Positions 1 to 6,814 of a DNA stretch of 15,828 nt are shown one piece after another. The notes under the pieces were generated by a model. That model ran no database searches and was not told the DNA's origin. It saw only the letters and a program-made list of their open reading frames with translations. Position numbers and translations under genes: made by a program. Each line of letters begins with the position of its first letter. Position 1 is the first letter of the stretch. The DNA lies in NCBI GenBank assembly GCA_003644405.1, contig QNCE01000021.1:1-15828 (forward strand). Direction: 5' to 3'. Source of the DNA: Candidatus Omnitrophota bacterium. GTDB taxonomy: Bacteria; Omnitrophota; Gorgyraeia; Duberdicusellales; 4484-171.

Positions 1-1
1 A

Positions 2-73
2 AAAGATACAGTATTTTTAGCTCTGGCAGGTTCACATAATGATATTAAACAATACTTAAAAAAGTTTAAATAA
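2..73 (+). CDS. C-terminal end of an unidentified protein (partial)
   Basis: A reading frame enters from the left edge and runs 23 codons to a TAA at 71-73. The tail reads ...TVFLALAGSHNDIKQYLKKF..., a plausible amphipathic helix end. It is too short to name. No Shine-Dalgarno or ATG lies within it, consistent with a gene that begins outside the window. An accidental open frame is possible at this length in AT-rich DNA. Confidence 0.35.
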   Translation, partial: KDTVFLALAGSHNDIKQYLKKFK

Positions 74-129
74 AAAAGATAAATCTGTAAATAATCTCTT
101 TCCCCTAATCAATTTTATTTTTTTATCTC

Positions 130-333
130 TTATTTCTCAAAATCCAGCAATTTTGAAAGGGAAATATTAAAAGCTTTGGCAAGTTTTTCTAAGGTATCTA
201 TTTTAATATTGGGAGGATTTTTACCTTCTATACGTTGGAGATATTTATAATCAATATCTGCCAGCTGAGAAAGCCTTTCCTGAGTATAGCCATATTTCTT
301 CCTTAATTTTTTAATCCTCTTTGCTAACTTCAT
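130..333 (-). CDS. Small XRE-family (Cro/C1-type HTH) transcriptional regulator
   Basis: A 67-residue protein that is essentially one helix-turn-helix domain: a basic helix 1 (AKRIKKLRKKYGYTQ), helices 2-3 with the Cro/C1 pattern (ERLSQLADID, YKYLQRIEGKN) and the usual closing helices (TLEKLAKAFNISLSKLLDF). I chose the ATG at 333 because GGGGAAGG sits 8 nt before it. The frame also has an ATG at 351 (73 aa) without a visible ribosome site. It is transcribed away from the outer-membrane operon, and a perfect palindrome lies in the divergent intergenic region, so it most likely represses that operon and may control itself. No peptidase or ligand domain is attached, so any inducing signal must act by another route. 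Confidence 0.88.
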   Translation of the reverse strand: MKLAKRIKKLRKKYGYTQERLSQLADIDYKYLQRIEGKNPPNIKIDTLEKLAKAFNISLSKLLDFEK

Positions 334-382
334 TCTTATTACCTTCCCCATATGTAATTAATCTTACTTCAAATTTAAATCC

Positions 383-412
383 TTGACACCTAACTGCAGT
401 TAGGTGTATAAT
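383..412 (+). promoter_or_regulatory. Consensus sigma70 promoter with a 22-bp palindromic operator in its spacer
   Basis: TTGACA (383-388) and TATAAT (407-412) are exact consensus hexamers 18 bp apart. The bases 386-407 form a perfect inverted repeat with half-site ACACCTAACTG, overlapping the end of the -35 and the first base of the -10. Expected start of transcription is near 419, directed at the gene at 544. A repressor bound here would exclude RNA polymerase; the XRE protein encoded divergently is the obvious candidate (inference). Confidence 0.85.
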
Positions 413-543
413 TTTTCAATGATTATAGATGCTTCTTTTTATATGTGGAATAAAGATCCGCCTTTTCTACTTTTCTACTTTTTCAATTAGAAATAGGTTG
501 ATATACTCAAAATCAATTAAATTAATAAACGAGGGGGTAAAAG

Positions 544-1338
544 ATGATAAGAAGAACAGGGGTATTAGTAATCTGTATTATATTTGTAGGAATGATAAGT
601 GTTTCTGCACAGACTTTACCAAAACATATTTGGGAATTAGGAACTGAAATATCACATATCAAATATGAAGAGCCCGGTGTAATGGAAGAAGAAGGTATGA
701 TGTATGGAATAGCAGGGTCTTATACCTATCGTAATAGTATTATGTTGAAAGTAGAAGGGAGATTTGCTTATGGGCAGGTAGATTATAAGAATTCAGGGAC
801 GCTGGATAATATAGACGATTATATTTTAGAATTTAGAGGCTTAGGAGGTCATGATTTCTCTATATTCACAGCGTCTACACTCACACCTTATATAGGAATT
901 GGATATAGATATTTAAATGATGATATGAGTGGAAGGATTACTTCAACAGGAGCTCTTGGCTATGAAAGAGAATCAAATTATATCTATAGCCCAATAGGCG
1001 TTGAAATTATTACCCCTCTAAAGAATGGTTGGTCTGTTGGAGCAATGTTAGAATATGATATTTTCTGGTGGGGGAAACAAATATCTCATCTTACCGATGT
1101 TCCTGGTTATCTTGAAGACGCTGAAAATCGTCAGAAGAGAGGTTATGGTGTAAGAGGTTGCATAAAATTCCAGAAGAAAGGCGAAAAGTTAGATTTTGTA
1201 ATAGAGCCCTTTATTAGATACTGGAATATTAAAAAGTCAGAAGAGACACAAGTAAGCCACATATTAGGTACCGTTACTGTTTACGAACCAAAAAATAATT
1301 CTACAGAATACGGGATCAGATTTACCCTAAAATTTTAA
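544..1338 (+). CDS. Secreted outer-membrane beta-barrel-like protein
   Basis: 264 aa. Residues 1-22 form a signal peptide (MIRR, hydrophobic core, then SVSA before Gln23). The rest is rich in alternating aromatic/polar strands (for example YTYRNSIMLKVEGRFAYG, LTPYIGIGYRYL, GWSVGAMLEYDIFWW, YGIRFTLKF) and ends in Phe, the usual C-terminal signature recognised by the BAM machinery. This points to an 8- to 12-strand outer-membrane barrel. The start is supported by GAGGGGG 5 nt upstream of the ATG. It is the first gene after the palindromic promoter, with a leader of about 125 nt; a weaker TTGATA...ATTAAT pair at 498-526 could be a second promoter. No specific barrel family is recognised, so enzyme, porin or adhesin roles remain open. 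Confidence 0.8.
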   Translation: MIRRTGVLVICIIFVGMISVSAQTLPKHIWELGTEISHIKYEEPGVMEEEGMMYGIAGSYTYRNSIMLKVEGRFAYGQVDYKNSGTLDNIDDYILEFRGLGGHDFSIFTASTLTPYIGIGYRYLNDDMSGRITSTGALGYERESNYIYSPIGVEIITPLKNGWSVGAMLEYDIFWWGKQISHLTDVPGYLEDAENRQKRGYGVRGCIKFQKKGEKLDFVIEPFIRYWNIKKSEETQVSHILGTVTVYEPKNNSTEYGIRFTLKF

Positions 1339-1368
1339 GGAAAATTAGAAGTTCTGAAGATAGGAACT

Positions 1369-2082
1369 ATGAGAGAAGAAGATATAAAGAGAATTGCTAT
1401 CTGCTTAATAAACCATAGACCTTTCTATCACCCTCAAGTTTATCCTGAGATTATTGGAAGTTTAGATTATGATATCTTTAAAGATTGCTGGTATGAGAAT
1501 ATAAGAGAAAATGAAATTGTATTTTTTGAGAATTTAAAAAGATGGGGCATTTATCATTCTCCCTCTGAAAATTTAGTTGTTCTCAAGCCTGATAATCAAA
1601 TTTTAAAGAGAGAATTAATAAATACTTTTTATAATTTCAAAAATAGATGTAGAGATAGAAGTAAATTTTTAAAATATCTGCATGAAGTTGAAGTAAAGGA
1701 GAACAGTGAATTATTTAGAAAAGCCTTAATATTTCTATGTAGGAGCAGAGCAAGATATGATAGCAAAGGAGTAAGAATAGATGATTCAGATTGCTCTTTA
1801 TTAAAGGTAGATGAGAGCGAGTTAAAAAGCATTCTTTCTCGCTTTGTAGCTAAATATGGTTTAGCTATTTTTGAAAGACAACCTTACGAGGGTATCTATA
1901 AATTACCTTTATTTGTAGATTTTCATTATATCTCCGATTTTTTATGTTCTTATGAAGGAGAAGAGCTAATGGATTTTATTAAGAATTTACCGGAGAAAGA
2001 ATTAAATGTCTTTAATGTTATATTTGAAGACCAGCTAAAATGGAAGAAACTGTTAGATGAAAAAGAAGAAATATGGCATTAA
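1369..2082 (+). CDS. Hypothetical protein, 237 aa, no recognised domain
   Basis: Preceded by AGGA a few bases before the ATG and 30 nt after the barrel gene, so probably co-transcribed. The protein is soluble-looking (no signal peptide or membrane segment), charged, and has six scattered Cys residues. Predicted helices alternate with short loops, and the C-terminus is strongly acidic/basic (KWKKLLDEKEEIWH). Its last codons overlap the start of the next gene by 10 bp, suggesting translational coupling and perhaps a complex between the two products. I do not recognise the family. Codon use and the long open frame make it a credible gene; a short minus-strand frame inside it is a shadow. Confidence 0.75.
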   Translation: MREEDIKRIAICLINHRPFYHPQVYPEIIGSLDYDIFKDCWYENIRENEIVFFENLKRWGIYHSPSENLVVLKPDNQILKRELINTFYNFKNRCRDRSKFLKYLHEVEVKENSELFRKALIFLCRSRARYDSKGVRIDDSDCSLLKVDESELKSILSRFVAKYGLAIFERQPYEGIYKLPLFVDFHYISDFLCSYEGEELMDFIKNLPEKELNVFNVIFEDQLKWKKLLDEKEEIWH

Positions 2083-2390
2083 AAGAAGAAGAAAAAGAAG
2101 GAGCAAAGATAGAGAAGTTAGAAAATAAAGTAAAAGGGATAGATGAGGAAATAAGAAAGGTTAAAGAAGAGTTAAAGAAGAAGCTGAAAACTCCTGCTCA
2201 GAAAAGATTTATTACCAATACAGAAAGAATAGCTGAAATTCTTAATATCTCTAAAGGAGAATGTTCGGATATTGTTTTAAATCTTAAATTAAAAGGTCTT
2301 TTTGCTACACCAAATTATTCTTCAGAAGGCTTAAATTGGTGTGAAGTATCTCCAAGAGTGATGCAGAAATGCGAAAAAGAGATGTCATGA
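2073..2390 (+). CDS. Hypothetical protein with N-terminal coiled coil and winged-helix-like C-terminal half
   Basis: 105 aa. Residues about 3-42 are almost pure Lys/Glu/Ile/Leu heptads (EKLENKVKGIDEEIRKVKEE), a clear coiled coil. Residues about 45-85 resemble a small helix-turn-helix or winged-helix unit (NTERIAEILNISKGECSDIVLNLKLKGLF), in which a recognition-type helix is followed by a turn. The start overlaps the upstream gene by 10 bp and has no strong ribosome site of its own, so reinitiation is likely. It could be a dimeric DNA-binding accessory factor or a partner of the 237-aa protein. Both roles are inference from shape only. Confidence 0.65.
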   Translation: MALKEEEKEGAKIEKLENKVKGIDEEIRKVKEELKKKLKTPAQKRFITNTERIAEILNISKGECSDIVLNLKLKGLFATPNYSSEGLNWCEVSPRVMQKCEKEMS

Positions 2391-2403
2391 GGAAGGGAAA
2401 AAG

Positions 2404-2784
2404 ATGAGAAGCCAAATTTTATTATTGGCAATATCCCTATTTCTTCTTAATGGATGTGCGGTAGTAATGTCAGCTAGAAAACAAGGAACAAGCCTAACTG
2501 CTATTCAAAGATGTAAGACAAGAGGATGTATATTATCTAAGCCTGGTGTTGAAATATTATCAACTAAAGAAGAAAATGACCAATTAATTGAAGAGTATAA
2601 AATTAATGTGGAAAGATTCGGAGTTCTTCGGGCGATTGGACATGGAGTTTTAGATGTGGGAACATGGGGGTTATGGGAGGTGATTGGAACGCCCACAGAA
2701 GGAGCAATAGATACTAAATATGTTACTATAAGAGTTTATTATTCTAAAGAAGGAAGCATACAGAAAATAGAAAAGATAGAGTAG
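2404..2784 (+). CDS. Lipoprotein, unknown function
   Basis: 126 aa. A short signal peptide ends in a lipobox (LLNG-Cys18), so the mature protein should carry lipid on Cys18 and sit in the inner or outer membrane. The mature part contains a Gly-rich segment GVLRAIGHGVLDVGTWGLWEVIGTPTEG (written here in two overlapping parts: GVLRAIGHGVLDVG and WGLWEVIGTPTEG) that looks like the most conserved feature and could be a membrane-inserting hairpin. GAGGAAGGGA precedes the ATG, and the gene begins 13 nt after the previous stop. The next gene is a second lipoprotein only 1 nt away. Together with the barrel at 544 this makes an envelope operon. Confidence 0.75.
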   Translation: MRSQILLLAISLFLLNGCAVVMSARKQGTSLTAIQRCKTRGCILSKPGVEILSTKEENDQLIEEYKINVERFGVLRAIGHGVLDVGTWGLWEVIGTPTEGAIDTKYVTIRVYYSKEGSIQKIEKIE

Positions 2785-2785
2785 C

Positions 2786-3145
2786 ATGAGGTTTATTTTA
2801 ATTTTCTTAATATTCTTTATTAATGGATGTGCCACCATTTCTTATCTACCATCTACTTCTCAGAAATTTCTACCTACCCAATCAGTAGAAATTCTTTGGG
2901 AAAAACCGCAAAGGCCTTATATTGAGCTTGGTCAAATAAGTGTAGAAAGTGCAGATTATTCAGAGGAAACTTTATTTAAGAAACTCAAACAAAAAGCTAT
3001 GGAGATAGGTGCGGATGCCGTTATTATCCGTTCTACAAAGCCATATACAAAAACAATGGGAAGTTGGCTATTTGTAGGTAGCTCTACTATCCGAAGGATA
3101 GAAGCCTTAGCAATAAAGTGGGAGTCTGAAGAGATCAATAAATAA
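2786..3145 (+). CDS. Lipoprotein with a small alpha/beta domain
   Basis: 119 aa. The signal peptide is MRFILIFLIFF followed by the lipobox ING-Cys15. The mature domain has the order beta (SVEILWEKP), beta (YIELGQISVES), helix (EETLFKKLKQKAMEIGA), beta (DAVIIRS) and beta (RIEALAIKW). That layout, with the 'K-A-x-E-x-G-A-D-A-V-I' turn, recalls the small heavy-metal-binding-like/YbjQ fold lipoproteins, but this is a resemblance, not an identification. The ATG follows the preceding TAG by a single base, so translation is coupled. It is the last gene of the operon; an independent promoter starts just downstream. Confidence 0.75.
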   Translation: MRFILIFLIFFINGCATISYLPSTSQKFLPTQSVEILWEKPQRPYIELGQISVESADYSEETLFKKLKQKAMEIGADAVIIRSTKPYTKTMGSWLFVGSSTIRRIEALAIKWESEEINK

Positions 3146-3158
3146 AAAATAATTTTCC

Positions 3159-3186
3159 TTGCATTTTTTAAAACCTGTAGTATAAA
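3159..3186 (+). promoter_or_regulatory. Sigma70-type promoter for the structured RNA
   Basis: TTGCAT (3159-3164) and TATAAA (3181-3186) are separated by 16 bp in a region with no coding capacity; an overlapping TAGTAT lies at 3178-3183. Transcription would start near 3193, a few bases before the closing helix of the folded region that follows. Confidence 0.55.
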
Positions 3187-3192
3187 TAAAGT

Positions 3193-3326
3193 AGAAGGCG
3201 GGGATTTGATGGTCAGCTTGCCCCGGCTTTACAGGGTGCTAAAGAGGCCAAAGTTAAACTTATTTTAACATCTTAAGTTCTCTGTTTTAAGGTTTTTTAT
3301 TTAAAGGCTTGCTATCAAATCCCTCC
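3193..3326 (+). ncRNA. Putative stand-alone structured RNA, family not recognised
   Basis: A non-coding stretch bounded by a long-range helix: GGGATTTGAT (3201-3210) pairs exactly with ATCAAATCCC (3314-3323), and the helix extends inward by G-T, G-C and T-G. Inside are an Ala-free hairpin AGC-tt-GCCC / GGGT-GCT (3215-3240), a hairpin GTTAAA/TTTAAC (3253-3269) and a hairpin CTTAA/TTAAG (about 3272-3291). The first loop (CTTT, 3227-3230) can also pair with AAAG (3241-3244), a possible pseudoknot. It has its own promoter 6-40 nt upstream. The region is clearly more GC-rich than its surroundings. I compared it mentally with 6S, SRP, tmRNA and common riboswitches and found no match. A cis-acting leader is less likely because the next gene starts about 70 nt beyond the closing helix. 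Confidence 0.5.
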
Positions 3327-3393
3327 AAAAATATAAAAAATATTTTGGGATAAAAACAAAAATAAATTCCAGTTTAATCCTTCTTTAAGCACA

Positions 3394-3486
3394 ATGAGAG
3401 AGATTACTTATGATGAGGAATTCTGGGGGATGGAAGATTTTGTTGATGAAAAAACTGATAAATTCCTAAAAAAACAGGAACTTTAA
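3394..3486 (+). CDS. Possible 30-aa small protein
   Basis: ATG to TAA frame encoding an acidic 30-residue peptide (MREITYDEEFWGMEDFVDE... ending KKQEL). It ends 7 nt before the next gene on the same strand, a typical operon spacing. No clear ribosome site precedes the ATG, so support comes mainly from position and the non-random acidic composition. Confidence 0.35.
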   Translation: MREITYDEEFWGMEDFVDEKTDKFLKKQEL

Positions 3487-3493
3487 AATAAAG

Positions 3494-3757
3494 ATGAAAT
3501 GTAAATTCTGTGGAAATCATATACCCATATCTTTGCCACCCTATATGAGGGCTTACTTGAATGAAAAAACAGGTAGATGGGAACCTAAAGATGGAATTTG
3601 TATGTGCCATAGGGATATGTATGAGTTTATGGTTATTGGTTTAATCAATAAAAGAAATAAAAAAGAGGGAAGGCCTTTATTTACTAAAGAAGAAGTAGAA
3701 GAGTTATATAGAAAAGAGACTAAAGAAATATGGAGAAAAATAGAAAAAGGTTGTTAA
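3494..3757 (+). CDS. Small Cys-motif (zinc-ribbon-like) protein
   Basis: 87 aa. It opens with KCKFCGNHIP and has a second motif CMCHRD near residue 36-41, so one or two Cys4/Cys3His zinc sites are plausible. The C-terminal half is a basic/acidic helix (FTKEEVEELYRKETKEIWRKIEKG). There is no signal peptide. Short proteins of this build are common in phage and plasmid early regions, where they often have unknown or DNA-contacting roles. The stop overlaps the next gene by 28 bp if that gene's first ATG is used. A minus-strand frame over the same bases is a shadow. Confidence 0.6.
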   Translation: MKCKFCGNHIPISLPPYMRAYLNEKTGRWEPKDGICMCHRDMYEFMVIGLINKRNKKEGRPLFTKEEVEELYRKETKEIWRKIEKGC

Positions 3758-4566
3758 AATGTTCCTTCTTTAATAGGAACTGTGCGAGCATAAAAAATTT
3801 TTTCTCTAACTATTTTTATTATAAAAATATAAGAAAAGTAATAAATAAAGAGCGAATAGCAATTCTTCTTATTTTTTTATTTTTTCTCTTCCTTAATTGT
3901 TTTGCCTATAGGGAGGATTATCCTCCTTTTCCATTTAAAAGTGAACAAAATTTAAAATTCTTAAAGGCTTCAAAAATTATAGAAGATGAAGGGAAAGTAA
4001 TGGTTGATAATAATATAACCGTTGAATCCTTAAGAATTGAAGAGGAAGGCTTTATATACCAGGTAACAATTGCGGTGGATAAAAAAATTATATTTAAAAA
4101 TTCTTTAAAATGGGTTTATGGAATCTATTATGCTGATTTGGATAATAATGATTATAAAGACTTTATTATATTCTCAAGCTACGGTGGTTGTGGTTTAGCA
4201 GCTTTTATAAGTAAAGTAGATATATTATTTCAGACTAATCAAAAAGAATTTTCCCACCTTACATACGATACCTATCAAGCTGATTTAAAGGATTTTGTTG
4301 ACTTGGACAATGATGGTAAATATGAAATAATTTATACAGATTTTTATTATGGTAGAAAACATAACTATTGGGTTTATAGTATATATGAAATCAGGAATGA
4401 TAGGATACAGTTAGCCAATGATAAATATAATAATTTTCCAAAATTTATCTGGTACACATATAAACCTAACGATAAAGATTCTAAAAAAATAACTACCGAA
4501 GAAAAATCAGATTATTTATCTAAATTAAATCTATACTACAAATTTAATACCAATAATATTTTTTAA
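3730..4566 (+). CDS. Probable lipoprotein or membrane-anchored protein with Asp-rich (FG-GAP/VCBS-like) Ca-binding motifs
   Basis: 278 aa from the ATG at 3730. A strong hydrophobic segment (about residues 43-56) ends at LFLN-Cys57, a lipobox. Two Asp-rich loops, DLDNNDYKDF (136-145) and DLDNDGKYEI (191-200), match the D-x-D-x-D/N-G calcium-binding pattern of FG-GAP/VCBS-type repeats, each followed by a beta strand. Such domains bind calcium outside the cell. The odd point is the start: the annotated N-terminus puts 42 Cys- and Arg/Lys-rich residues ahead of the hydrophobic core and overlaps the previous gene. A later start would give a normal signal peptide, but no ATG, GTG or TTG is available close to it. 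Confidence 0.65.
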   Translation: MEKNRKRLLKCSFFNRNCASIKNFFSNYFYYKNIRKVINKERIAILLIFLFFLFLNCFAYREDYPPFPFKSEQNLKFLKASKIIEDEGKVMVDNNITVESLRIEEEGFIYQVTIAVDKKIIFKNSLKWVYGIYYADLDNNDYKDFIIFSSYGGCGLAAFISKVDILFQTNQKEFSHLTYDTYQADLKDFVDLDNDGKYEIIYTDFYYGRKHNYWVYSIYEIRNDRIQLANDKYNNFPKFIWYTYKPNDKDSKKITTEEKSDYLSKLNLYYKFNTNNIF

Positions 4567-4579
4567 AAAATAAAAGTTT

Positions 4580-5337
4580 CTATTGATAGATAGATTTTAG
4601 ACGAAGGTAGGTACCTATACTCCCCTCGTAAAGTCTTTTTATAATTATATCCAAAGTAAAAAATCTATCCTTTTGAGAAGAAAAATATATACTTTTTTGG
4701 TGCTGTTTTAAAATATTAAATATTTCTTGTTTTTTATGTTTAAAAGAGTTATCTAAAGATAGTTGAGAATAGTGTTTTAATTTTTTAAATTTAGGCAATA
4801 TTACCCCTTCTTTATCAATATAACCATTTTTTATTAAATTATTAAATAATTTATCTTCATTAATTTTTAATCCAGAAAAGTCCGATTTTGTAATAGCAGT
4901 TTTTTAGCTTCTGATAATAATTTTTCTAATCTGTGCATTAATCTGGTTTCAGTAAGGTTCTCTACCTCAGGATAATATTTTATAATATATGAAATTGCCT
5001 CTTTTAATTCGTTAAATTCCTCATCAGGTATTTTTTCCTTGTTTACTATTTTCTTAAAAGAATATATTAGCATAGCAAGGATAGTTTTTATAAATGTTTT
5101 CTTCTTTCTTTCGGGATCCAATTTATCTTGCAGATACTTTTCTAAGATTAACCCTGCTTCTATCAATTCTTTTTTTCTTCGTCTTCCTTTTATTTTTTCT
5201 TTTGGAAGATAGGAATATTCAAAAAGACCCTCGGTATATTCAAATCCTTTTTCTGCTTCCCTTTTCCTAATTTTATTATAAATTTCTTTTAATTTATTAG
5301 ATATTTCTTCTAATTCTTGAGGAGAGAATAGAGGTTT
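4580..5337 (-). pseudogene. Frameshifted gene of unknown function (two open frames joined at an A6 run)
   Basis: On the minus strand an open frame runs from 5337 to a TAA at 4867-4869 (156 codons) and a second open frame runs to 4580. The second opens exactly at the AAAAAA run (plus-strand T6 at 4900-4905) where the first could slip by -1, giving ...LLSEAKK-TAITKSDFSG... and then a winged-helix-like segment (KLFNNLIKNGYIDKEGVILPKF). One more A would fuse them into a protein of about 250 residues. The 5' end is also poor: after the TAA at 5338-5340 there is no ATG, and the first TTG is at 5166. The middle is a helical, Lys/Glu-rich domain. This looks like a decayed gene, a sequencing error, or less likely a programmed slip. 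No family is recognised. Confidence 0.55.
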
Positions 5338-5411
5338 TTAACCCACAGAAAATATATATTGCCAACGTAATTACCCGGAATTATAATAATTCAAAAAATT
5401 ATAAAAGAAAA

Positions 5412-6125
5412 ATGAAAGACGAATATAAGGAACTTAAAAAAATTCGGTTTAAAATTAAAAATATTCTTAATAGAGAATCTAAGGAATCATTAAAAAGTTC
5501 CATAGGAAAAAAATTAAAGAGAGAACTAGAAAAATTTGTGTATTCACATCATTGTGTAATATCATCTTGTATAGATTCTCTTGAATTATTTATTAGAGAA
5601 AATATGACTTCTAAGGGATTAGAGAAATATAAAGATAAGTTTTACCAAATAATAGAAAAAAATTTAATCAATTTTATGGATGATTATAAAAAATTAGGGT
5701 GCGAGAAAGCTATAAATAATTTTTATTTTAATGCTCGTTTAGATTGCGAAGAAATATGGGAAGAGGAGGGGGAAGAAATAAGAGGAATACACAGAAGAAA
5801 AGGAATCCCTAAGGGAATAGAGTTAGTTAAAATGGTAGAGGAATTGAGAAAAATATTTAAGGGATTATTTAGATTTAGAAGGAATTCTACTATTCCATAT
5901 TCTACCCTATTAGAAAAAGTTCTACCCTCAACTTTGAAGGATAAAGTTTCTACTGAGAAATGGGAAAATTTCATTGATCAAGCGAAATATTTTCTGCGTC
6001 GTGGAAATCTTCAAGAAGCGATTTTTGAAATTATTTCTCTTTTTTATTCTTCTTCACCTGAAACAATTAGAAAAGAATATTATCTTAACAGAAAATATTT
6101 CCTTCTCTTTAATAAAAAGAAATAA
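5412..6125 (+). CDS. Hypothetical helical protein, 237 aa
   Basis: A long, Lys/Glu-rich, predicted all-helical soluble protein without signal peptide or membrane segment. It contains a short acidic stretch (CEEIWEEEGEEIRG, about residues 112-125) and a Cys/His pair near residues 47-54 (SHHCVISSC). The ATG is preceded only by AAAAGAAAAA, a weak ribosome site. It is divergent from the frameshifted gene at 4580-5337 across an AT-rich gap of about 75 bp that could hold promoters for both. I do not recognise the family. Frames on the opposite strand and near its 3' end are shadows. Confidence 0.65.
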   Translation: MKDEYKELKKIRFKIKNILNRESKESLKSSIGKKLKRELEKFVYSHHCVISSCIDSLELFIRENMTSKGLEKYKDKFYQIIEKNLINFMDDYKKLGCEKAINNFYFNARLDCEEIWEEEGEEIRGIHRRKGIPKGIELVKMVEELRKIFKGLFRFRRNSTIPYSTLLEKVLPSTLKDKVSTEKWENFIDQAKYFLRRGNLQEAIFEIISLFYSSSPETIRKEYYLNRKYFLLFNKKK

Positions 6126-6268
6126 GGTATATCTCTCTTTTTTATCCTCTTTTCATTCATAAAATTTTAAAATTCCTATCTTATTTAACCCTTTCTGTTT
6201 CTTTAAGTTCCATAAAATCAATTTTTATATTCATATTCAAAATTAATAAAATCCATAAAATAATTGTA

Positions 6269-6814
6269 ATGAAAGAATTGCTTCTAAAAAAGATGTTATT
6301 TATTAAGATTTTACAGGATCGCCCCATTCGTTACTATCCTGATATTGCAAAAGCTTTGGGTTCTGTAAAAGCGGGAGTTTTCATCAGTCAAATTCTGTAT
6401 TGGACTGGAAAAGGGAAAATCAAAGAGGGGTGGATTTATAAAACACAAAACGAAATGTATGAAGAAACAGCTCTTTCTCGTCGTGAGCAGGAAAATGCCA
6501 GAAAAATTGCAAGAAAACTTAGCATATTAGAGGAAAAGAAAGAGGGTATTCCTCAAAGGCTTTATTTTAGGATTAATTTTGAGAAATTGGGGGAAGTGCT
6601 TCTATCTTACTATCAAAATAATAAAAATGCACAAAACCGACATACTTGTTTGTTCAGAAAAAACAAACAGTATGCTCCAAAAGAACATTCTTTATATTCA
6701 AAGAATACTCAAGAGAATACTCAAAAAAATAAGCTATACCTTAAAAAGAAAGCTCTATTAAAAGCTTTTAAAAAAATAGGAGTAAGTCAGAATATTATTG
6801 ATAACTACAAATGA
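6269..6814 (+). CDS. Phage/plasmid-type winged-helix replication protein, probably C-terminally truncated
   Basis: 181 aa. Residues about 20-105 match the pattern of replication-initiator N-domains found in phages and integrative elements: SVKAGVFISQILYWTGKGK, then GWIYKTQNEMYEETALSRREQ (helix-turn-helix entry), ARKIARKLSILEEKKEG and the wing RLYFRINFEKL. Residues 115-165 are a low-complexity Asn/Lys/Gln linker, typical before a short C-terminal loader-binding segment. The frame then stops at a TGA, while a good continuation lies in the +1 frame (6815-6911, separate entry). There is no Shine-Dalgarno; TAAAAT at 6256-6261 is placed so that the mRNA could begin at the ATG. The family assignment is by pattern and fairly firm; the name of the initiator type is not. 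Confidence 0.65.
   Translation: MKELLLKKMLFIKILQDRPIRYYPDIAKALGSVKAGVFISQILYWTGKGKIKEGWIYKTQNEMYEETALSRREQENARKIARKLSILEEKKEGIPQRLYFRINFEKLGEVLLSYYQNNKNAQNRHTCLFRKNKQYAPKEHSLYSKNTQENTQKNKLYLKKKALLKAFKKIGVSQNIIDNYK

Noticed and set aside
429..647. 72-aa plus-strand gene
   Set aside because: It overlaps the barrel gene's start, has no ribosome site or domain, and the barrel frame has a signal peptide and strong Shine-Dalgarno.
3193..3326. Retron msr-msd RNA
   Set aside because: The long end-pairing helix is retron-like, but no reverse transcriptase is present nearby on either strand.
3325..3349. Rho-independent terminator of the structured RNA
   Set aside because: CCAAAA...TTTTGG can pair, but the stem is AT-rich and no T tract follows.
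4557..4572. Terminator or binding site at a 16-bp AT palindrome
   Set aside because: T6A6-type symmetry arises easily in this base composition, and the stem has no G-C pairs.
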